Shown here: piece after piece, positions 7,196-15,501 of the stretch | How positions within the stretch are numbered: the first letter of the stretch is position 1 | Layout: every line of letters starts with the position of its first letter | Assembly: GCA_900543215.1 (NCBI GenBank) | Contig: UQQR01000002.1 | Span: forward strand, 1 to 64,000 | Direction of reading: 5' to 3' | DNA from: an uncultured Oscillospiraceae bacterium | Lineage (GTDB): Bacteria; Bacillota; Clostridia; Oscillospirales; Acutalibacteraceae | DNA: 64,000 nt | Notes under the pieces: model-generated | Told to the model about the DNA's origin: nothing | The model's input: the letters and a program-made list of their open reading frames with translations, nothing else | Database searches by the model: none | Translations under genes and position numbers: made by a program

Positions 7196-8136
7196 GTCTT
7201 AATACAGAGGGCGTAACCTGCGTAAGATGCCACGCCTACCTTTTCCCCGAGGACGATGTGGTCTACTGTCCCGTATGCGGAGCGCCGCACCACAGGGAAT
7301 GCTATAACGAGCTCGGTCACTGCGCGCTTGAGGAGTTTCACGGCACCGACAAGCAGTATGACAGGGCAGCCGAGGAAAAGAACAGGGAGAACGCTTTCAA
7401 TCCCGATGCGGCAGGAACGGGAGGAGAAGCGGAGGGGCAGATAACCTGCGGAATGTGCCACGAAAAATACGATTTTTCGCTTAATGCGTGTCCGAAATGC
7501 GGAGCCCCGAATATCGCAAAAGCAGGCGGAAGCTTTGTTAATTTCGACTTTTTGGGCGGCGTTCCGTCCGACTATGATATAGGCGATACCGTTACGGCGG
7601 ATGAGGCAAAGCGTTTCGTTGCGGTGAATACTCCCCGTTATATACCGAAATTCGCAACTCTTAATAAGAAAAACCGTGTTTCGTGGAACTGGGCGGCGTT
7701 TTTGTTTCCGTGCGGCTGGATGCTGTCAAGAAAAATGTATAAAAACGGAATAATCTTGGGATTGCTTACTGTGATTTCCACACTTTTATATCTGCCGTTC
7801 AACAACGCCGTGTATAAATTCGGCTTTGCCGAGGGCACGGCTACAACGGCGGAGGCGATAAACAACATTTACAGTCACATTTCCGAAATAGGACCGCTTG
7901 TGATTGCGGTTGCGGCAATAGGCTTTTTAATGAATATTGCGATAAGGGTGTTTTCCGCGCTGTTCGGCGATTATTTCTACAAGGAATACACAATATCCTC
8001 GGTTAAATGGATACGCGCCGAGAGCGAGGACACCGACGCCGATTACAGAAGACTCGGCGGAGTGAATATTTTTCTCTTTTTCGCAGGGGTTCTCGCAGTG
8101 CAGTATCTGCCGGCGTTTATTGCGGTGTTTATTTAG
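7192..8136 (+). CDS. RING-like zinc finger plus DUF2628-type membrane protein
   Basis: The protein has 314 residues. Its N-terminus has a cross-brace-like metal ligand set (C10, C13, C26, C29, H33, H34, C37, C44; core YCPVCGAPHHRECYNELGHC), matching the prokaryotic RING finger families I know. A second ribbon follows at about 84-106 (CGMCHEKYDF...CPKCGAPN). After a linker, VSWNWAAFLFPCGWMLSRKMYKNG (about residues 163-186) opens a membrane domain with about four helices, typical of DUF2628. The next gene is a paralogue. The function is unknown; a membrane protein or lipid quality-control role is only a guess. Confidence 0.78.
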   Translation: MSLNTEGVTCVRCHAYLFPEDDVVYCPVCGAPHHRECYNELGHCALEEFHGTDKQYDRAAEEKNRENAFNPDAAGTGGEAEGQITCGMCHEKYDFSLNACPKCGAPNIAKAGGSFVNFDFLGGVPSDYDIGDTVTADEAKRFVAVNTPRYIPKFATLNKKNRVSWNWAAFLFPCGWMLSRKMYKNGIILGLLTVISTLLYLPFNNAVYKFGFAEGTATTAEAINNIYSHISEIGPLVIAVAAIGFLMNIAIRVFSALFGDYFYKEYTISSVKWIRAESEDTDADYRRLGGVNIFLFFAGVLAVQYLPAFIAVFI

Positions 8137-8147
8137 GAGGAATATAT

Positions 8148-9014
8148 ATGGATAAAAAAATATGTCCCGAATGCGGCACGGAAAACGAACAGGAATATAT
8201 TTACTGTAAGAATTGCGGAACGCCGCTTGACAGTAAAAAAGCCGAGCCTGCGGAAAATGTAGACGGCAGGTTTGCTTCGGACGAAAACAGTCAAGCCGGA
8301 AATCAGACGGCGGAGGAAAAGGCCGCGGAACCGCAGAGCGGCAACGGGTATTACGGTGCGCCGTACACCCCGTATGCGTCTTCCCTGTATACAATAGGCG
8401 GTATTCCGACAGAGGAAGCGGCGCTTTTTATAGGTAAAAAATCAGCGGAGATAACACCGAAATTCATCCGTATGGAAATAACCCGTTCAAAGGTTTCGTG
8501 GTGCTGGCCTGCGGCGATATTGGGATTTTTCTTCGGACCTATGGGCGCGGCGCTTTGGTTTATGTACAGAAAAATGTATAAAATAGGTACTGTTCTGCTG
8601 GCGGCGGGCGCGGTGCTGACCTGCGTATTCGGCGCTATGAATTACGGCACCGATTCGCAAACGGTAAAAAGTATAATTGATTCGATTGCGGGCGGCGCGG
8701 TTTCTCTGCCGAATCTTATAGACGAAGCGGCTCGGGAAACAACGGTTTTAAGCGTTATTGCTTCTGCGCTCGAAAGCGTGACGGATCTCGCAAGCGGTGT
8801 GCTTGCAGGTATTTTCGGACTTTATGCGTATAAGGAGTATTGTGTTAAGTCCATAATCAATTTCCGCAGCAACTGTCAGGACAGCCGTTATTATAAAATG
8901 GGTCTGGCGTCCGTCGGCGGTGTGTCGGGCGGAATGCTCGCTGTAGGCTTGGTTTGCATCGTAGTTGTAAACAACGCCGTTTCACTTGTGACCGCTTTAA
9001 TCTCTATGATTTGA
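8148..9014 (+). CDS. Zinc-ribbon DUF2628-type membrane protein
   Basis: The start is ATG 8148 after GGAGG, not the earlier in-frame codon at 8007 inside the previous gene. The product has 288 residues with an N-terminal zinc ribbon (C6, C9, C20, C23; ICPECGTENEQEYIYCKNCG), a disordered Gln/Glu-rich linker, then a membrane domain with the same layout as its neighbour: ITPKF...SKVSWCWPA, a YRKMYKIG motif, about four helices, and a YKEYCVKSI segment. It is a tandem paralogue of the 7192 gene without the RING-like part. Confidence 0.78.
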   Translation: MDKKICPECGTENEQEYIYCKNCGTPLDSKKAEPAENVDGRFASDENSQAGNQTAEEKAAEPQSGNGYYGAPYTPYASSLYTIGGIPTEEAALFIGKKSAEITPKFIRMEITRSKVSWCWPAAILGFFFGPMGAALWFMYRKMYKIGTVLLAAGAVLTCVFGAMNYGTDSQTVKSIIDSIAGGAVSLPNLIDEAARETTVLSVIASALESVTDLASGVLAGIFGLYAYKEYCVKSIINFRSNCQDSRYYKMGLASVGGVSGGMLAVGLVCIVVVNNAVSLVTALISMI

Positions 9015-9031
9015 GAATATAAAAGAGGGTG

Positions 9032-9047
9032 TGCCCCCCAAGGGGCA
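9032..9047 (+). other. Small intergenic hairpin before galU
   Basis: TGCCCC and GGGGCA arms flank a CCAA loop 15 nt ahead of the galU start. No T-run follows, so it is not an obvious terminator; it may stabilise the processed galU message. Confidence 0.35.
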
Positions 9048-9062
9048 AAGAAAGGAGAAAAA

Positions 9063-9932
9063 ATGAAAATCAAAAAGGCCATAATACCGGCGGCGGGACT
9101 GGGAACCCGTGTACTGCCGGCGTCAAAGTCCATGCCGAAGGAAATGCTTCCGATAGTTGACAAACCGGCAATACAGTATATCGTTGAGGAGGCTGTAAGA
9201 GCCGGAATTACCGATATACTCATAATAACAAACAGGGGCAAAGGCATAATCGAGGACCACTTTGACCATTCGGTAGAGCTTGAGGCACAGCTTGAAAAGC
9301 GCGGAAATACCGAAATGTTAGAGCAGCTTGATAAGCTTGCCAACCTTGCCAACATATACTATTTAAGGCAAAAGGAAACCAGGGGACTCGGCGACGCGGT
9401 GCTTCGCGCAAAGGAATTTGTGGGAACAGAGCCGTTTGCGGTACTTTACGGTGATGATGTAATAATAGGCGAGCCGCCTGCGATAGGCGAGCTTTGCGAC
9501 GCTTACGAAAAGTACGGGAAAAGCGTTGTGGGCATTAAAGAGGTTTCAGACGAGCTTATAGTAAAGTACAGCTCGCTTAAAGCCGAAAAGCTTGACGGTA
9601 AAAATTACTCCGTTACCGATATGATAGAAAAACCGAGCCTTGAAACAAAGTTTTCAAATTACTCAATACTCGGAAGATGCGTGCTTGACAACGAGATATT
9701 CAGCATATTGGAGCGCACGCCCTTAGGCGTGGGAGGAGAGCTGCAGCTTACCGACGCTATGCGAGAGCTTGCCGTTAAATACGGTATGATAGGCGTTGAT
9801 TTCAGCGGTATCAGATATGATATGGGCAACAAATTCGGTATTTTAAAGGCAAACATCGAGGTCGGACTTTCGCACCCCGAAGTTTCTGCACAGCTTAAAG
9901 AATATATAAAGGAACTTGCAAAAACACTTTGA
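9063..9932 (+). CDS. galU: UTP--glucose-1-phosphate uridylyltransferase
   Basis: Makes UDP-glucose from UTP and glucose-1-phosphate for cell-envelope glycosylation. The protein has 289 residues, normal for GalU. The signature nucleotide-binding loop GLGTRVLPASKSMPKEMLP is near residues 12-30, with the conserved VEEAVRAGI, YGDD and MIEKP motifs following. AAAGGAG lies 6 nt upstream. The stop overlaps the next start (TGATG). Confidence 0.95.
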   Translation: MKIKKAIIPAAGLGTRVLPASKSMPKEMLPIVDKPAIQYIVEEAVRAGITDILIITNRGKGIIEDHFDHSVELEAQLEKRGNTEMLEQLDKLANLANIYYLRQKETRGLGDAVLRAKEFVGTEPFAVLYGDDVIIGEPPAIGELCDAYEKYGKSVVGIKEVSDELIVKYSSLKAEKLDGKNYSVTDMIEKPSLETKFSNYSILGRCVLDNEIFSILERTPLGVGGELQLTDAMRELAVKYGMIGVDFSGIRYDMGNKFGILKANIEVGLSHPEVSAQLKEYIKELAKTL

Positions 9933-10606
9933 TGTATACTTCGTTATTTCTTGATCTTGACAATACACTGCTCGACTTCAACAAAGCCGAGGCGTATGCG
10001 GTAAGCCGTGTGCTTAAAAACAACGGACTGCCTTACGACGAAAAAACGGTAAGACTGTATTCCGATATAAACAGGGGCTTTTGGGAAAGCTTCGAAAGGG
10101 GCGAAATACCTAAAACCGCAATATATGTCGGCCGTTTTGAAAAGCTGCTTTCTGTTCTCGGGGAAAACGGAGATGCCGAGGCGCTCTCCGCCGAATACGG
10201 ACAGGGGCTTTCCGAGGGATACTTCAAGGTGGATGGCGCGGACGAAATACTTGTTTATTTAAAGTCCCGCGGTTACAAGCTTTACGCCACAACAAACGGG
10301 CTTTCCTCCACGCAGTACAGAAGAATAGACGGCTCGGGATTAAAGAATTATTTCGACGCCGTGTTCGTTTCGGAGGATGCGGGGCATCAAAAGCCCGAAA
10401 AGAAATATTTCGATTATGTGATTTCCTCTATTCCCGAAAACGACAAAAGCAAAATGCTTATTGTGGGAGACAGTCAAAGCTCGGATATTTTGGGCGGAGT
10501 AAACGCCGGTATAGATACCTGCTGGTTTAATCCGGAGGGGCTTGCGGCAAGGTATCCGTCAAGGTACGAAATAGCATCGCTTTCCGAGCTTAAAGGCATA
10601 TTATAA
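9932..10606 (+). CDS. YjjG-type HAD nucleotidase
   Basis: A HAD-superfamily phosphatase of 224 residues from ATG 9932 (a TTG at 9929 is possible). The nucleophile motif DLDNTLLDF is at residues 9-17, motif II is in YATTNG, and motif III/IV in HQKPEKKYFDY and VGDSQSSDILGG. The Asn in DLDNT and the closing region match the YjjG/pyrimidine 5'-nucleotidase subfamily, which removes non-canonical nucleotides. Translational coupling to galU is likely. It ends before a bidirectional terminator. Confidence 0.85.
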   Translation: MYTSLFLDLDNTLLDFNKAEAYAVSRVLKNNGLPYDEKTVRLYSDINRGFWESFERGEIPKTAIYVGRFEKLLSVLGENGDAEALSAEYGQGLSEGYFKVDGADEILVYLKSRGYKLYATTNGLSSTQYRRIDGSGLKNYFDAVFVSEDAGHQKPEKKYFDYVISSIPENDKSKMLIVGDSQSSDILGGVNAGIDTCWFNPEGLAARYPSRYEIASLSELKGIL

Positions 10607-10643
10607 AAAAACCGACAAGTCTTTTACGGCTTGTCGGTTTTCT
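10605..10643. terminator. Bidirectional terminator
   Basis: The stem ACCGACAAG (10611-10619) with CTTGTCGGT (10630-10638) has A-run and T-run flanks, between two converging HAD genes. Confidence 0.85.
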
Positions 10644-11350
10644 TATCTGTTTTTGGAAATGTAATCGTAAAGCTCGTCAAAGCTTCCCGAGGGGTATGCC
10701 GCAATATCACGGTCCTTCTTATTGATCAGGCAGTCGGTAAGCAAAAATACCTGCATACCGAGTGCTCTCGCTATCATATCCTCTTCGACATCGTTGCCCA
10801 CCATAAGGCTTTCCTCCGCTTTAAGGTTAAGCTTATCAAGTATTTCCTCATAATATTTGGGGTTCGGCTTGCAGTAATGCGAATTTTCGTAGGTCGTGTA
10901 TATCAAAAAGTCGTTTTTATCGACCCCCGCCCAGCTTATACGGCTTTCTGTTGCGACCGACGGGAAAATCGGATTTGTCGCAAGTATCAGGTTAAAGCCG
11001 TCGGCTTTCAGCTTTTTTACCGTTTCGCCTGCTTTGGGGTTAAAGCCGCAGTCCTCCTTTACATTGCCGAAATCGGTTTTGTAAAAGTCGTCGAAAACAG
11101 GCTTGTCCTCGGTTCCCTTATCTCCGTAAATTTTTTGGAATTCTTGCCAGAATGCGTCTTCGTTTGTGCGGTGCCCCGTGTTTTTAACCATCGCTGCGGT
11201 GCCTCTCCATACGCTGTCTATAAGCCTTTGGGGTTCATAGCCTAATGGCGCTACCCTTTTTACAAGCCGTGAAAAATATCCCTTTGTAAATTTATCCTGA
11301 TCCATAGGAAGAAGAGTTCCGTCAAGATCGAAAAAAATGTTTTTTATCAT
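10643..11350 (-). CDS. HAD-family hydrolase
   Basis: The protein has 235 residues with FFDLDGTLLP (D8, D10), an alpha-helical cap, motif II in ATNPIFP, the Lys in CKPNPKYYEE and VGNDVEEDMIA as the metal-binding motif. This is a cytosolic phosphatase of the Gph/YjjG-like group; the substrate is unknown. It is a single gene on the minus strand with GGGTGAT before the ATG, converging on a second HAD gene of different subfamily. Confidence 0.88.
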   Translation of the reverse strand: MIKNIFFDLDGTLLPMDQDKFTKGYFSRLVKRVAPLGYEPQRLIDSVWRGTAAMVKNTGHRTNEDAFWQEFQKIYGDKGTEDKPVFDDFYKTDFGNVKEDCGFNPKAGETVKKLKADGFNLILATNPIFPSVATESRISWAGVDKNDFLIYTTYENSHYCKPNPKYYEEILDKLNLKAEESLMVGNDVEEDMIARALGMQVFLLTDCLINKKDRDIAAYPSGSFDELYDYISKNR

Positions 11351-11449
11351 TTATATCACCCGATATTATTTTAACGCTTTACAAATTTAAGTCAAGCTTT
11401 TTTGCATAAGTCACAGCTTCCTGACAACAATACCCTTGAGGTGATAAAA

Positions 11450-11902
11450 ATGCAATTAACACAAAAGGAAACTTCTCTTTTAAAGGATCTTAAGACACAG
11501 GAAAAGCTGTGCGTTCAAAAATATACGCAGTATTCCTCCGACGCTAAGGATCCGCAGCTCAAGACCCTTCTTTCGCAAATAGCCGCAGCCGAACAGCATC
11601 ATCTTGATATGATAAATCAGATAGAGAGCGGAACGGCGCCTGCAACAGGCTCAAAATCGGGCTCACAGCCCGCTTTCAGCGCAGCCTACGGCGTGGGTGA
11701 AACAGAGGACAAAAAGCACGACTGTTTTTTATGTACTGACCTGCTTACAATGGAAAAGCATGCCTCGCATCTTTACGACACCTGTGTATTCGAATTTACA
11801 CAGGAAAGCCTGCGTAAGGCTCTTAACGATATTCAGACCGAGGAGCAGGGGCACGGCAAAGCGCTGTACGACTATATGTCGGTAAACTCAATGTATTCTT
11901 AA
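11450..11902 (+). CDS. CotF-like spore coat protein
   Basis: The start is ATG 11450 with a full GAGGTGAT ribosome site, not the upstream in-frame codon at 11402. The 150-residue protein is mostly helical with two ferritin-like helix pairs: QKETSLLKDLKTQEKLCVQKY, given by position as residues 4-24, then AAAEQHHLDMINQIESG, a Gly/Ser-rich hinge, and a second half LCTDLLTMEKHASHLYDTC that resembles the Coat F domain. Such proteins occur in spore coats and in vegetative relatives. It suggests a sporulating lineage but does not prove sporulation. Confidence 0.75.
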   Translation: MQLTQKETSLLKDLKTQEKLCVQKYTQYSSDAKDPQLKTLLSQIAAAEQHHLDMINQIESGTAPATGSKSGSQPAFSAAYGVGETEDKKHDCFLCTDLLTMEKHASHLYDTCVFEFTQESLRKALNDIQTEEQGHGKALYDYMSVNSMYS

Positions 11903-11903
11903 A

Positions 11904-11945
11904 AAAATATCCGTTTCCCGATTTTTTTCGGGAAACGGATATTTT
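11904..11945. terminator. Intrinsic terminator after the CotF-like gene
   Basis: A 17-bp stem (arms 11904-11920 and 11929-11945; core ATATCCGTTTCCCG) with A- and T-rich edges starts right after the stop codon. Confidence 0.85.
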
Positions 11946-11949
11946 CCTC

Positions 11950-11978
11950 TTGCTACATATGGAATAAAGCGGTATAAT
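11950..11978 (+). promoter_or_regulatory. Promoter of the Gld-type ABC operon
   Basis: TTGCTA (11950-11955), a 17-nt spacer and TATAAT (11973-11978) lie 78 nt before the first gene. Confidence 0.7.
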
Positions 11979-12056
11979 ATTCACAGTTTGTTTAATTATT
12001 TTGTAAATTTGTTTGGTATTATCTAATTTGAAATGAACTGTCATGGAGGAGTACAA

Positions 12057-13106
12057 ATGATAGAAGTAACCGGACTAAGCAAGCGTTACGGAACCTATCT
12101 TGCTGTAAAGGATGTAAGCTTCAGCATAGAAAAGGGCGAAGTAATCGGCTTTTTAGGACCAAACGGCGCAGGTAAATCCACAATTATGAACATACTTACG
12201 GGTTACCTGTCCTTAACTCAGGGCAAGGTGAAAATAGACGGGTATGACATAACGGAATATCCCGAGGACGCAAAGCGCAGAATAGGCTATTTGCCCGAAA
12301 TTCCGCCGCTTTATATCGATATGAAGGTAAGGGAGTACCTTAACTTTATATATGACCTCAAAAAGGTTAAATTTCCGAAAAAACCGCATATTGACGAAAT
12401 ACTGCGGCTTGTAAAGATAGACAATGTGCAGAACCGCCTTATCAAGAACCTCTCAAAGGGCTACCGCCAAAGGGTTGGTTTTGCTCAGGCGCTTATAGGA
12501 AATCCGGATGTACTTGTTCTTGACGAGCCTACGGTCGGTCTTGACCCCAAGCAGATAATCGAAATAAGGAATCTTATTTCCCGTCTCGGCAAAAACCATA
12601 CAATTATACTTTCGTCTCATATACTGTCTGAAATTCAGGCGGTGTGCAAGCGTGTAATCATAATAAACCGCGGTCAGATAATTGCGGACGACACACCCGA
12701 AAATCTTTCAAATAAAATGTCAAGCGACCATTCGCTTGTTGCAAGGGTTGTGGGCGGCGAGCAGGATATGCTTGACGCTTTGCGCTCGGTAAAGGGCGTT
12801 AAATCCGTAACCTCTTTAGGCAAAAAAGAGGAAAACTCCTTCGATTTCCTTATAGAGCCGGAAAACGGCGCAGATGTAAGGGGAGCGGTCTCACGCCGCA
12901 TCGCGGAAAGGGGCAAGGCTCTGCTTGCGCTTACAAGCAACAAAATGTCGCTTGAGCAGATATTCCTCCGCCTTACGGAAACCGCGGACAACGAGGAAGC
13001 AAAGCGTATGCTCGGAGTTGATAAACCTGACGGAGAAAAGTCGGTTCGCATAGAGCTTGAAGACGGCGAAGCAACGGTTAAAACAGATAAGGAGGACGGG
13101 GAATAA
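12057..13106 (+). CDS. ABC transporter ATP-binding protein (Gld-type operon)
   Basis: The start is ATG 12057 after GGAGGA. The 349-residue ATPase has Walker A GPNGAGKST (34-42), the signature LSKGYRQR and Walker B VLVLDEPTVGLDP. About 110 extra residues follow the ATPase core, ending in an acidic tail, as in CcmA/GldA-like members. It overlaps the permease gene by 1 nt. Together with the next three genes it forms a complete Gld-type system whose substrate is unknown. Confidence 0.9.
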   Translation: MIEVTGLSKRYGTYLAVKDVSFSIEKGEVIGFLGPNGAGKSTIMNILTGYLSLTQGKVKIDGYDITEYPEDAKRRIGYLPEIPPLYIDMKVREYLNFIYDLKKVKFPKKPHIDEILRLVKIDNVQNRLIKNLSKGYRQRVGFAQALIGNPDVLVLDEPTVGLDPKQIIEIRNLISRLGKNHTIILSSHILSEIQAVCKRVIIINRGQIIADDTPENLSNKMSSDHSLVARVVGGEQDMLDALRSVKGVKSVTSLGKKEENSFDFLIEPENGADVRGAVSRRIAERGKALLALTSNKMSLEQIFLRLTETADNEEAKRMLGVDKPDGEKSVRIELEDGEATVKTDKEDGE

Positions 13107-13807
13107 TGAACGCAGTGTTTAAAAGAGAATTCCGCTCCTATTTCTCAACCCCGATAGGGTTTATAGTAATAGCGGCATTCTACTTCTTTTTGGGGCTTTA
13201 TTTTTCGATTATATATCAAAGCGGCAGTCCCGATATATCAATGGTTATAATGGCAATGTCCACGGTTGCGGTGTTCACAATGCCGGTGCTTACAATGCGC
13301 CTTATGAGCGAGGACAGGCGCCAAAAGGTAGATCAGGCGCTTCTTACCGCGCCCGTTAAGCTTACGGGAATAGTTTTGGGCAAGTTCTTTGCGGCGCTTG
13401 CGGTGTTTGCAATAGGCTTTGCCCCCACGGTTATATTTGAAATAATAATCGCCTCGTATGTAAGCGTTAATGTTATGTCTTACATTTATGCGCTGTTCGG
13501 TATGCTCCTGCTCGGCAGTGCTCTTATAGCGATAGGTATGTTTATTTCGTCACTTACCGAAAGCTCGGTAATCTCCGCGATACTTACCCTTGTTATAAAT
13601 ATACTGGTGCTTTATATGTCAAACTTTGCAAGTATGATAAAAATTTCGTGGCTTGCTGCAGTGGTTGAAAAAGCGGCGTTTATTTCCGCCGCAGAGAACT
13701 TCAGCGAAAATGTTTTATCCGTAGCGGATATACTTTACTTTGTCAGCATAAGCGTGGCGTTCCTTTTCCTTTGCGTGCGCTCGCTTGACAAGAGAAGATG
13801 GGCTTAA
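13106..13807 (+). CDS. ABC-2 type permease (GldF/NosY-like)
   Basis: A 233-residue membrane protein with about six helices. It opens with VFKREFRSYFSTPIGFIVI, the conserved start of GldF/NosY-like permeases, with MSEDRRQKVDQALLTAPV as the cytoplasmic coupling region. It pairs with the preceding ATPase by overlap. Export across the cytoplasmic membrane is the family role; the cargo is not known. Confidence 0.88.
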   Translation: MNAVFKREFRSYFSTPIGFIVIAAFYFFLGLYFSIIYQSGSPDISMVIMAMSTVAVFTMPVLTMRLMSEDRRQKVDQALLTAPVKLTGIVLGKFFAALAVFAIGFAPTVIFEIIIASYVSVNVMSYIYALFGMLLLGSALIAIGMFISSLTESSVISAILTLVINILVLYMSNFASMIKISWLAAVVEKAAFISAAENFSENVLSVADILYFVSISVAFLFLCVRSLDKRRWA

Positions 13808-13821
13808 GGGAGGTTTATAAA

Positions 13822-15501
13822 ATGGAAGAAAATAAGAATATCAATCCTGATACCGAAAAGGAACAGGAAACCTCTGCCCCCGACACCGAAGCAAAGGCAG
13901 ATAAAAAGGCTGAGAAAAAAGCCGCTAAGGCGGCAAAAAAGGCGGCTCGTCCCAAAAAGCTTAAAAATCAGGCGCTTTTGCGCAGGGGCGGCTATTCAGT
14001 GGCTATCACCGCTGCGGTTCTTGCGGGACTTATAGTGCTTAATGTGCTTGTAAACGCTCTCTCAAAGCGGTTTGTTTTGGAATACGATATGTCAGCGGAA
14101 AAAGAAAACTCTGTGAGCGAGGAAAACATAGACTACCTTAAAAAGCTCGACAGCGAGGTAAATATAACCGTATGCGCCGAGGAAGAGGGCTATATCGGCG
14201 GATATATGAGCTATTATGCCCAGAATCTTTACGGTGTAAGCTCGGACGCTACCGATTATTACAAGCAGACTGTCAAACTGCTTGATAAATACCCGAACTA
14301 TAACAGCAAAATAAAGCTTAAATATGTTGATACTCAGGCCTCGGAGTTTACCGAAGTGTCTCAGAAGTATTCAAACGAAAAGCTTTCCTACGGTGATATA
14401 ATCGTATCATCCGATAAAAACGGAACAGAGCGCTATAAGGTTCTCGGCTTTGAGGATATATACACACTGTCCGAGGACAGCACCTATGCCGCTTACGGAT
14501 ATTCTTCATCAACAGTTGGCGGAAACAAGGTTGAAACTGCCGTAACAAGCGCAATAGCCTATGTGACAAGCGATAAGACCAAAAAGGCGGCGCTTCTTAC
14601 GGGCCATTCAAAAACCGATTATACAAGCGACTATCAGACCCTGCTTAAAGCAAACAATTACGATATAACCGTTGTTTCGGACAGCATAATAGGCTCTGTA
14701 TCTGACGAATACGACGCGGTTATAATAGCCGCTCCCACTACCGATTTTATGGGAAGCGAGCTTGACGCGCTTTCGCAGTTCCTTGAAAATGACGGAAAGC
14801 TCGGAAAGAGTCTTTTGTTCTTTGCAAGCGATTCGGCACCGTACCTTACAAATCTTTACGATTTCTTAAGTCAGTGGGGAATAGATGTCGGCGAGGGCGT
14901 GCTTTTTGAGACAAATTCGCAAAACCATATGCCCGACGACCCGATGACTATGGGACTTTACCCGTCAAGCTCGGACAATGACATTACAAGCGGTATGCAG
15001 CTTTGCATTGCGGGTCACAATGTTCCGCTTACCCCTGCGTTTGACAGCGAGGGCAAAATTACAGTTACAAAGCTCATATCCTCCCTTGAAAGCACGGTTG
15101 CGGCGCCTGTGGGAACTGCTGCGGACTGGACGGGAGCGGGCGATTACGCCAAGAAATCATACGCGGCGGTCATACAGTCCGAAATGTCGGATTATGACGA
15201 CGACAACAATAAGATTTCAAGCTATGTCTTTGCGTTTGACAGCTATGAGTTCATAAGCTCGGCTTATAACGAGCAATCTTCCGTTTCAAACAAAAACCTT
15301 ACGCTTGCCTGTGCCGAGAGGGCGGTAGGCGCCGAGAATACGGGAATTTCTTTTGTTTCAAAAACCATAACAAACGAAAGCTATTCCGACGCGGTGTCCG
15401 AGTCCTCAGCCAATATAATTAAAATCGTATTTATGCTTATTCTGCCGATTGCCGCGATAGCCATGGGCATATATATCTTTATTAGGAGAAAGAACGCATA
15501 A
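13822..15501 (+). CDS. GldG-family ABC auxiliary protein
   Basis: The start is ATG 13822 after AGGGAGG. The product has 559 residues: a Lys/Ala-rich cytoplasmic N-terminus (about residues 20-50), a first membrane helix (about 62-83), the typical YDMSAEKENSVSEENIDYLK hand-over into an extracytoplasmic domain of the ABC_transp_aux type (about 95-520, with LLTGHSKTDY and the IIAAPTTDF segment), and a C-terminal helix followed by RRKNA. GldG proteins work with GldA/F in Bacteroidetes gliding and in unrelated export functions elsewhere; gliding is not implied here. Confidence 0.85.
   Translation: MEENKNINPDTEKEQETSAPDTEAKADKKAEKKAAKAAKKAARPKKLKNQALLRRGGYSVAITAAVLAGLIVLNVLVNALSKRFVLEYDMSAEKENSVSEENIDYLKKLDSEVNITVCAEEEGYIGGYMSYYAQNLYGVSSDATDYYKQTVKLLDKYPNYNSKIKLKYVDTQASEFTEVSQKYSNEKLSYGDIIVSSDKNGTERYKVLGFEDIYTLSEDSTYAAYGYSSSTVGGNKVETAVTSAIAYVTSDKTKKAALLTGHSKTDYTSDYQTLLKANNYDITVVSDSIIGSVSDEYDAVIIAAPTTDFMGSELDALSQFLENDGKLGKSLLFFASDSAPYLTNLYDFLSQWGIDVGEGVLFETNSQNHMPDDPMTMGLYPSSSDNDITSGMQLCIAGHNVPLTPAFDSEGKITVTKLISSLESTVAAPVGTAADWTGAGDYAKKSYAAVIQSEMSDYDDDNNKISSYVFAFDSYEFISSAYNEQSSVSNKNLTLACAERAVGAENTGISFVSKTITNESYSDAVSESSANIIKIVFMLILPIAAIAMGIYIFIRRKNA

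Noticed and set aside
10631..11245. 204-residue plus-strand reading frame
   Set aside because: Antisense to the HAD gene, which has all motifs in the other direction.
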